Shown here piece after piece: positions 55,506 through 64,000 of a stretch of DNA of 64,000 bases. A program made the translations under genes and the position numbers. The notes beneath the pieces were generated by a model. That model searched no databases and had not been told where the DNA came from. It worked only from the letters and a program-made list of their open reading frames with translations. Position 1 is the stretch's first letter. Every line of letters starts with the position of its first letter. This DNA comes from Harmonia axyridis (taxonomy: Eukaryota > Arthropoda > Insecta > Coleoptera > Coccinellidae). The stretch is taken from contig NC_059501.1 in assembly GCF_914767665.1 (NCBI RefSeq), positions 7,380,501 to 7,444,500 of the forward strand, in the 5' to 3' direction.

Positions 55506-57518
55506 AGTTTTTTTTATCAATATACGAAACTCGTCTTTATCACTTTTACAAACAACAATGAAGGTAGCGTCATTGAACCTTCAGTATCTCAATCCAGACT
55601 GAACTCAATCTTTCGAAATTTTAAAACGTATCTATTGAAGCTTGGTACTGACGAGAAAAAAAAGAGGTATGGTACTAGTGGTGCCATCTATGGGTTAGGG
55701 CCGTGAATTATAGGGTGACGTGGGTAATGAGATATGATTTATAATGATGTCAATGTTGTCAGTTAGTTTACCTAGAAAAGGAGTTATAATGATACAGTAC
55801 TCCTAATCTTTTCTTTCGGGATCGTAATTGATTTGAGGCAAAATATTACCTTTTTCAAATTTATAGGCTTCATGAGAAAATACTTATTGTGATTTCGTTC
55901 AAAAGTGGTTAATGTATTGTTTTACAGATTCGCTTCATCTTTTCATTCATCTAGGATATTTTGGAGCAATCATTAATTCTGTTTATAATCAATTTTAATT
56001 TATTTGTATCTATCTATTATTTATGTTATATACTTTCTGGATCAAAAAATGTTTATTGTACGGAAATTGGGTATAAATTTTTTTTGTGAAAGTTGAAGAA
56101 ATACATTGATTTAATTGAATTTTTTTCACAGTGATCTGGAATTAGTTCCTTCAAATAAAATCATCAATATAAAGAATGTATTGTTTTTTTTTTAACCCCT
56201 GTTGTTCTCCCCATCCATTCCCATTTTATGAAATATATCTAATTATTTTCTATGGAAACATATTCTATATTCAATAAAATGAGAGACAGAAAAAAAGTAA
56301 TTACATGAGAGTGATGCTTTGATATTCCTATCTATAAATTGATAGATCGGAACTTTGAGATAAAAGCATCAATGTACGATAGTAACAGATCTATACAACT
56401 AACCATGATAGAAGGAAAAAAGTTTATTTTATACCTAATAAACTAATAACGAGGACACATAGATCCATTGAAGTAAGTATGTAGCGGACCATCCAGATTC
56501 AGAACGATAAATAGATCTACAGGGTGTTTGATAAAGGTTTGTAAAAATCCAAAAGGTGAGGTTTCATTAGGTTATGGATCCATTAAAAAAAGTAGTTGAT
56601 CATCAAAACTATATGTAAATCTACAGGGTGTTTAGTATAGATTTGTCAAATATTCAATATCAATGATTCGGACTACTTACGTTTCAATTTTTTTTATTAT
56701 GTTAAATCAGCTGGTCATATTCAATATGTCAATTCCGACTTGACTCTTTATTCTGAAGTTTTGTACTAATCAGAAAAAATAGTGGTGTGACACCTTGTAT
56801 GAATTATTGCAAAATCATAATCGAAAAGTCAAGAACATAACTGAATCCGAATCCGAATATGCCTCAAATTGAATAAATACTCTCTAGAAAACGTTACTTT
56901 TAAAGATATAATATAGTTTTTCAACGATTTATTATAATTTCTTTATTTGCTTTATTTTAAAATCACAGCTTTGCTTGTTCTTAACATAAAAATATATTTC
57001 ATGACCCGCTTCATTTATAATCGTAACCCCCTAATAATAGGTCACAGTAATTTTTAAAGCTATAATTTGAATCTTCAACTCTCATTTTGTTTCGTTGATC
57101 ATTAGAAAGAAAAATTTATTCTGAAGAAAAAAAATTTTTTTTATGATTTCCATATTCATCTCTTGATAATCTGGTGGAGATTCAGACATTATCGCATTTG
57201 AATAATGACATCCCATTCTGTCAAGTATAAACATTTATTCATGGATAAATAGAAATGATGCCGCTATAACGTTTTGAAAGCCTTGAAATATGCATACGTT
57301 ATGCAATTAGCATAAATTATTAACATTATAAATCATCCAATTTTCTACTGGGACGATACTATTATGAATCTAGCCGACCGAGAGGCATGCGCTACTGCGA
57401 AATCTGGGTAATATATTCGCATTATTCCATTATAGCGAAGTATTCATTATCTGTACCAAGTGTTGGTTGCATTTCAGAGAGATTCGATACAGCTTATTAG
57501 ATCACACAAACTTTAATC
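55506..57518. other. Gene-free AT-rich region
   Basis: Two direct copies of ATCTACAGGGTGTTT (about 56515 and 56622) suggest partial transposon ends in tandem. No coding or RNA gene signal. Confidence 0.5.
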
Positions 57519-57940
57519 AATTGACCATATTCACCGTCGCCATATTGTTATGCGACAATACCAACTACCCAGTGTTCCCAACGAAGAAATATTGAGTTTA
57601 CTAGAAAAATTCCACAATATAAAGTTTATAAGTGAAGTTTATGTGTACCTTTTCTGGCTGCTACGCCAGATAGGCTTGTTGTGCAAAAATTTCACATTTT
57701 GGAAATAAAAAGATTAGTGAAAGGTGGTTTTCTGAACAAATTAATTGTGGCCGAGTGTATAAATGAATGCTTCGCTCCATTTTTGGAAATAGTCAGTGGA
57801 AGAATAGTCTTTATGGCTGATAGTATTTTTGATATTAGCGGTATTTTTGTAGTAAACTCAATATTTCTCCGTTGGGAACACTGGGTAGTTGGTATTGCCG
57901 CATAACAATATGGCGACGGTGAATATGGTCAATTCAGTTG
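57519..57940. mobile_element. Element with about 80-bp terminal inverted repeats
   Basis: TTGACCATATTCACCGTCGC at 57521 is mirrored by the inverse ending GGTGAATATGGTCAA near 57938. The arms continue through GCGACAATACCAACTACCCA and TTCCCAACG to about 57600 and from about 57853. The 250-bp centre has no recognisable gene. The target duplication is unclear. Confidence 0.8.
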
Positions 57941-59399
57941 AATACAATATATTTTTTCTAATTTTGACACTTTCCAAAAATCGTTGACGTTTTAAATAGT
58001 TTGACATTTCGTAATTATGTCAATTTTTGAATGCAATGACATTCGACTGAATTGAGAATATTAGTTTATTTCGTGGCGGCACCGCAATGGAAAACTTGTC
58101 TTTTCGATCTTTTTTCCATTGATTTTGATTGATGTATATGAAGTATCAAATCAACAGATGAACTCCAAGGATCAGTTTCCTGTGTATAATAAATGTATCT
58201 AATATGTATTTCATTAACTTCTCTCCATAAGAAAAATGTGCAGAATGTCACTGTGGCGAAAGAAAATATAAAATCCACTAATGACAGGAAAAAATACGAT
58301 AGCGCTAAAGGTTTTCAATTTTTTTTTTCTTGTAAGACCCTAATCTAAGAAAATGAAGGTAAGTGAATTTTAATAAACTAGTTGTTTCTATATTATATCT
58401 TGTATAATTTAAAGTGCATCGTGTCTAAAGAAAAGTGCAAGGAATGATCATCTTGCGAATATTCGTATTTCCTAGTAATTTCAAGAAGAAAACAGTGAAA
58501 TGTCATCTTCATTTGGTACATCAGCAGTGAAATATTCACAAAACGTTAACTCGATTAAATTCATAATTTGTTAATAGCGCTACCTACAGTTGACTCAACG
58601 AAGCTTAACTAATATTCTCAATATTGGCAAAACAAAATATAATCAGTGAATTCACCAGGTTTTTAGACATCTTATACCAGAAGTAAAATATTCCCCAACT
58701 ATATTTCGACATTGTGAAAAAAACAGAGTACCTAAATAAAAGACTAAAATTCTTGAACTACCTCTTTATTGCCATTAAATTTGATGTACTAAAAAGTTTT
58801 TCATAAGAGGTTTATTTTGATATCAACAAAACCACCGAGTATATTTCAAGAGAAATCAATGGATGTTTATTTCATAATAAAAAGGAAGGTATGCCAATAA
58901 CGATGGAAAACGATATGAGTCAAATGGTTGCCACGGCTACGGTTGCAATTTTCACATTTGCGGATGTATGTTTTTGATAACTTCACGAATTCTATCTTCA
59001 AGATCTTGAATAGATTGCGGGCCTTATTTTAAACGTTGCCAAAAAGGAGACAGTCTCACCCCCGGTTTCTGAAAGACTGATCAAATCTTTGTTCAGTGAT
59101 ATAACATTTAACTTAACAGCGATGTCAAATCCATTTGAGCTCCTGGAATGTTGGACAGTGTAAAATGATCTTATCTATATTATCTGGAGCTTTCAACTTG
59201 AAAAGAAAAATTAAAATGCGTTTCAGAAAAACAAAATGACTGTCATAAGTGGCAGAATGTTAAAATAAAAGGAGTTAATCTTACTTTCAGCAATCTAAAT
59301 GATGCTTGACCATAGAACTGATAGCTGTTAAGTTGAATTTCACGTTGATTGGCCTTTCAGAAACCGGACGTAAAGGTGTTAAATCACAAGATATCAGTT
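57941..59399. other. Gene-free AT-rich region
   Basis: Nothing recognised. GGTTTCTGAAAG near 59065 and CTTTCAGAAACCGG near 59356 are inverse to each other and may be the ends of a decayed element between them. Confidence 0.45.
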
Positions 59400-60092
59400 A
59401 CTATTAGAGGATTAGCACGAGCAGGAAACTCTTCTTACAAAATTGCCGCCTTGTTGAAAATAAACATCATCCGCATCAACACCTCCCAATTCCGAAAATA
59501 AAGAATCATAAATCATAGCTCGGTAGAACAATCCATTCACCGTTCCAGTTGCACAAGTCTCATTCTCGAAAAAGTAATGTCCAATCTCACCACCAGCCCA
59601 GAAACAGTACTAAACAGTGACAGTTTTAGGATGACAGGCTATTCAACAATTATTCTTTAATTTTTGCGAAACCCAAATGCGACACTTCCGCTTGGGTCCA
59701 AGGACCCAATCAGCTGAAATCCGACATTGCAGATAATCGACCGACTTGAGTTCTTAAAGCCTCAATAACTAAATTTTGGTGCACAATGCGGTGTGAAGTC
59801 GTTTGCAGAATGCCGAATTCCCAAGATCGAAGAAAGAACGACAAACCTGAGTTTTCGTTAGCACTATGGTTATAGCTCGGGTTATAGCAGCAAATATTCT
59901 CAGTTTTTTCATATCATTAACTTGTCCCAACAGCTCAAATTTTACACCAATTTCCCAATTGCCGACCCAAAAGGTGCATCAAGACGAGACAAAAGTGATT
60001 TAATTTTTCCAACTGTGATTAAAAAATTCTCCACCATTTTTGTAGCGAATTTTAACAATTGCAATGCGTTGTTGATTTATGTACAGTTCCAT
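59400..60092 (-). pseudogene. Mariner-like transposase pseudogene, third related copy
   Basis: ATG at 60092 starts MELYINQQRIAIVKIRYKNG (N-terminal helix-turn-helix). After heavy decay come LSFFLRSWEFGILQTTSHRI (second helix-turn-helix, about 59840), KRKCRIWVSQ (about 59690), FWAGGEIGHYFFENE, GTVNGLFYRAMIYDSLF, then DADDVYFQQGGNF near 59440. The second catalytic Asp (QQD) is Gly here and stops interrupt the frame in several places. The third Asp and C-terminus are missing. It is more decayed than the copies at 5050 and 51945 and belongs to a related but distinct family. Confidence 0.7.
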
Positions 60093-60479
60093 TTTTAGGA
60101 ATGACGTAATTTTTACTTGTTAAATGTCGATAGATGACAGCTTCAAAAGTGACACTCAATCAATCAAATCAATCAAATACCAGATACCCAGATAGCAGGC
60201 TATTAAAAATTGAACCTCTTATTGGAACACCCTTTAGATAAATTAGTTTTAGACGCTTCCTCAATGTCGCTCAGAACGTCGTTATTCAAATCAGAGATTG
60301 CAGTATATACATATGTTTGATCATCTACTTAAAAAATATTGAATGCATGCATTATTTACTAGAAGAAAAATTATTATTATTGTCCACTTCCTATGTGAAT
60401 CAAAATTACGAAATCTAGCAACGAATTAACAAATAAATATCTCCGAAATCACTAGACGATTCAAAAGATATCATCAGAT

Positions 60480-60780
60480 CATTTTGGCGCTTCGGCAAAA
60501 TTTTGCCGCCCTGGTTTTCCCTTATTTATCTGAATTTTCTCCGAGAAAGCCTCTCTTATTCCTCTCTGGCATAGTTTCAATTCCAGATGAAATGGTATTT
60601 TTGAACTTGAAATCACCATGTCAAATCACAATGGACGTTTTGTCCATTTCACCAAAAAACACCCTAAATTTTTTAAAGATATGGATATGACGCTCTCTAG
60701 AAATAAGACGTCGCATTTCCTAAAGGTGCATTTTAGTAGGTACCTTTTATTATTTTCATAGCCTGATAGTGCCTTTTTGT
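60480..60780 (+). repeat. Dispersed repeat, copy 2 (partner 54108-54335)
   Basis: ATTTTGGCGCTTCGGCAAAA then TTTATCTGAATTTTCTCC and TTGAAATCACCATGTCAAAT match 54108-54335. An internal open frame (60484-60690) is incidental. Confidence 0.7.
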
Positions 60781-62094
60781 CTATATTTCACTAAATCGGG
60801 GGGTAGTTCCATTAAGAAAACATTTTTATGTAAAAAAGAATGTCTTGTTTTAATAACTGAATTTGGACCCCTTTAATTTGGTAGCCTCTCAAAATAACCT
60901 GTATGACGGTACTGGTGGAGGCTCTGCTACAAGGAACGGTCTAAGGAGGTGTTTAACTTCTAATTGAAATTCAAGTGGTCACATTCTATTCAAAATTAGC
61001 ACATTTTTTGCGCTCGTTGCGCAAAAATACGCTCTTTACGAAAAATAGTCCTTTTCGCCTCTAGTTTCAGAAATAACAAATATGATAAATCTGAACGGAA
61101 TGCAAAAGACCTAACGAAAATAGGAATTGAAAATGTGGTTTGTAAAAAAAACAGTTAAAATAATGAAAAATTCATTATTTAATAACAACTATTCGATCGA
61201 TCTTAAATTTGAGAGCATTAAGTTCATTTTTGTTCCAAAAATGCTCTTTTCAATAAATTGCATTGTCATATCACTTTCAGCGCCATCTCTTGGTGGGTAG
61301 ATTTATTTGATAATAGGAATATTCGGTGCATCAAGTGACATACCGAGGAAACAAAACCACCCTACAACTGCCAGCAGATGATACAGCAATGCCTACCTCT
61401 GGAACAACAAGAAGCGTAACTAAGGGCTGGTTTCTTCACATGCAAATAAAAATTAAGACTAGGAGACCCCAAAAACGCCTGGACGAATTATCATAATAGT
61501 TTAAATAGTGTAAAATACAGGTAAACTGATTTCAACAAATATATCAAAGAAACTAGCATCAAAACAAGAAACATCAAAGAATACCTATTCCCCCTTAACA
61601 ATAATAAGATGAACTTTTTTTTTCCAAATTTGTTTTCTTGTAGAACACTTTTTATTTTCCTTTTACTGAACGCAGAATTCTATGGGCACATGAAGCATGC
61701 ACTCCTGAGATACCATTTTATATTTGTCGCAACTGTGATTCTGAATGATTAATTTTTATAGTCACTGAAGATAATCTCTGCCAATAAGATATTCTTAATG
61801 AATTGCTGTGGCCAAAGATATCAGTGACTGACTGTAACAACTTTTTTCTTTCGATCAATTCATAGAAATCATTTTGTGTTATTCTTTGTTAGAGATACCA
61901 AATTTAACCATAGATACAATAAATTATTTACACAATTAATCATTCCTTCAAAAATTAGAATGAAGAGTGAAGACGATACTTATCCATAGATATATAAATG
62001 CCATTACTAAACAAATAATATGGGTAACAAAACTGCAAGAATTTTATTTCCAAATTATTTTATGTCCCTAATTATTAATCACAAATAAACTTAT
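60781..62094. other. Gene-free region
   Basis: No gene, RNA or clear repeat recognised. Confidence 0.5.
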
Positions 62095-62285
62095 ATACCT
62101 CAAATAATTTGACAACTTTGTGTCTAATCCTTCACAATAATATATCTATATAATATATTGAGTTAATTTTTGTCTTGGAATATATTCCAATTCTAAAAAT
62201 GACAAATTTAATATTCAACCAAAAGAAAATTCCAAATGACTAAAAATGTATCAATTAAGTAAACGGTTAACTAATTGAACAACTA
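62095..62285 (+). repeat. Partial MITE related to 12884-13170 with inverted core
   Basis: The arm CTCAAATAATTTGACAACTT through TTGGAATATATTCC matches the left arm at 12884-12980. The core that follows (TCAACCAAAAGAAAATTCCA, GTAAACGGTTAAC) is in inverse orientation compared with the core at 12980-13070. The right arm is absent. Confidence 0.75.
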
Positions 62286-62636
62286 CATCAACATAAAGAC
62301 AGACGTACGTTTCGGAATTTTTGTATTTAATAATACAATTTTTCCTCATCAGTGCCCTATCGTTCGACGAAAATTATTAAATTTGCAAACTCACCACGTG
62401 TATATCACCTCATCAAAACTGCAAGCTAGAAACTACAGACTAACTAAACGTACCGGTTACTCTAATGAGGATTCACAGAGAAAGCCATTACTGAAGGTAG
62501 TCATAGATTTCTTTCTTGTTATTTTTTTGAAATACATATACAAATCGACATTTACCATTGAATAAACAATTTCAGAAATTTTAAATTTATCACTTGGTTG
62601 ATACTGACTCTCTAATCAATAAATGATTACATCAAA

Positions 62637-62696
62637 TTATAAAAGTTTAATGGGTCTTCTTGATCTTCATCAAGAAGACTCATTAAACTTTTATAA
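62637..62696. repeat. Hairpin with 28-bp arms and 4-base loop
   Basis: TTATAAAAGTTTAATGGGTC then TTCTTGAT (62637-62664) pairs with 62669-62696 across CTTC, with one mismatch (GGGTC facing GACTC). The sequence GACTCATTAAACTTT also occurs at about 13190, just after the related MITE. Confidence 0.85.
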
Positions 62697-62699
62697 CTT

Positions 62700-64000
62700 A
62701 TATACCTACTCAAAAATTATTTCGAATTTAGAACTTAAATAAAGCATGAAGGCTGTGTCTAGATCTGTTCTCAGTTAAATCATTCTTGTTTTCTTGAACT
62801 CATCAAGTACAAGAATGAAACTGAACAACCTGGATGTCTTCGTCTTGTTATTCCGAAATTCTTTCAGTATATAACTATTGTTTTTTCTCCAGTAAACTGA
62901 AATAGAATAGATGTGGAAATATCCATTCAGTTCGGGCGAGAATTTGACATTTGACATCTAAGAGAAACAAAGGCACCTGTTGAAGTATAAACACAGTGAG
63001 AGGACGAAATTCTGTAAGATAGTTCAAGTTATTTTTAACATCACTGGGATGGAACAGGGTAGTAATCAGGAAAATCAATAAAAATCTCGGTTTTGAAATG
63101 TGAATGTTTCCATCATTCAGGAAAAAAAACAAATATGTATAGGTTTCCAAATTAGTAGAAAAATAAAAAAAAACTTGATGAGCAATTTGATTATCTGCAT
63201 CAGTCCCTCCAGAATATGAATCCGACCAATAAATTCAAAACACTTAAAATGGTGTGCATTTGAATCAATAAAAATAGATATCAAAAACCATGTCCAGTAC
63301 AATGAAATTGAAAATGATGGTACCTATATCCTCAATTGAAGCAATAAAATGGGGTTGTTTACCTTCTTATTTGGATATACCTAAGAAACGTTAAAAGTTT
63401 CATTTGTATGTAGAGTATATCTACCCAGCACGTATTTTAAGAAAAACAAAAATTCAATGATGTCCTCTTAATTTTCAAATGTAATGACTAAATTTTCATT
63501 TGATTTCTCACATGATTTTCAGTTAATTAATGTTTTCATAGGAATAAGTCGTGATAATTCATTGAACTTTATCTTCCCTTGTGGAAAGAGATAGGGAAAA
63601 TGCTTTATTTACAATTTTACAGCAAAATAGTTCAAATGATCTAAAGGAAAAGTATGTATAGCAAATTTTAAATCACTCTGTATCTCTCTAATTAAGCATA
63701 TCATTTTTTAAAATAATTTTTTTATTGCAATAACTATCTTGCGTTCAGTTGTTGATTAAGTCTTAATTTGCTATTCCTAATATTTTTCCCTTACTCCTTT
63801 CAGTTCTTCAATGGATTTGTCTCTTGCATGACATGCTATTTTTCAAAGTAATTAATCTATTTGGATTTCCAAAACTGAATCATGAATAAAGCATAAAGCT
63901 CTACCTTCATCGTAAATTTCCGTTCAATCAGGACCTGTTAAGATGGATTGAGTAGTGAAAAGTTCAAGTTCCTAGGCGTTGAAAGACTGTTTACTGAATT
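62700..64000. other. Gene-free AT-rich end of the window
   Basis: No gene or element recognised; open frames on the minus strand (62775-63302) are AT-driven and Phe/Leu/Ile-rich without family features. Confidence 0.5.

Noticed and set aside
1..64000. A second Hox gene (Antp or Scr exons) in the window
   Set aside because: No second WFQNRRMK-type helix 3 or YPWM-encoding sequence was found on either strand apart from ftz.

Overview
This window is strongly AT-rich insect chromosomal DNA, most likely from a beetle. It carries one gene that I can support as intact and host-encoded: a two-exon Hox-class gene that I read as fushi tarazu (ftz), exon 1 at 33310-33898 and exon 2 at 38521-38912 on the + strand, 326 codons in total. 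The protein keeps both an LXXLL motif (LRALL, the Ftz-F1 contact in Drosophila Ftz) and a hexapeptide-type motif (FPWMK, the Exd/Pbx contact of Hox proteins), followed by a Q50 Antp-type homeodomain with Ala at homeodomain position 56. Keeping both motifs is known from beetle Ftz, and this is the main reason for suggesting Coleoptera. The window therefore lies inside the Hox complex, between where Antp and Scr would be expected. I found no second homeobox.

Region 1-33 kb (upstream of ftz) is intergenic and full of old transposons. It holds foldback elements bounded by CAGGGTG termini and TA (539-1954, 13292-15414), broken non-LTR retrotransposon reverse transcriptases (2665-3330, 3617-4049, 8197-8365, 8880-9790, 31150-31720), mariner-like fragments (5050-5951) and a probable solo LTR (15907-16356). 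It also holds a 1406-bp Transib-type element (17101-18506) whose ends look like V(D)J recombination signals (CACAGTG, 23-bp spacer, A-rich nonamer). This element has split a GC-rich island that carries a perfect Pbx-Meis decamer. A 51-bp AT-rich minisatellite (32359-32664) ends about 650 bp before the ftz start codon.

The ftz intron (33899-38520, 4.6 kb) is filled with repeats: a hAT-type MITE with a perfect 8-bp target duplication, a 1.03-kb foldback, and a deletion derivative of the 13292-15414 family. A further MITE sits in the presumed 3' UTR.

Region 39-64 kb (downstream, towards Scr if the cluster is arranged as in Tribolium) contains a CR1/Jockey-type ORF1 plus endonuclease fragment (40278-41260), more mariner remnants (41951-42557, 51945-52846, 59400-60092), long-arm foldbacks (50211-51180, 54775-55505, 57519-57940), near-perfect hairpins (49258-49346, 62637-62696) and a few GC-richer islands that may be regulatory or untranslated exons.

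Apart from ftz, every recognisable coding sequence is a degraded transposon fragment. The interest of the window lies in the beetle-type ftz gene, the Transib element, and the unusual number of inverted-repeat structures. Percent identities and similarity searches were not computed; family calls rest on motifs read by eye.
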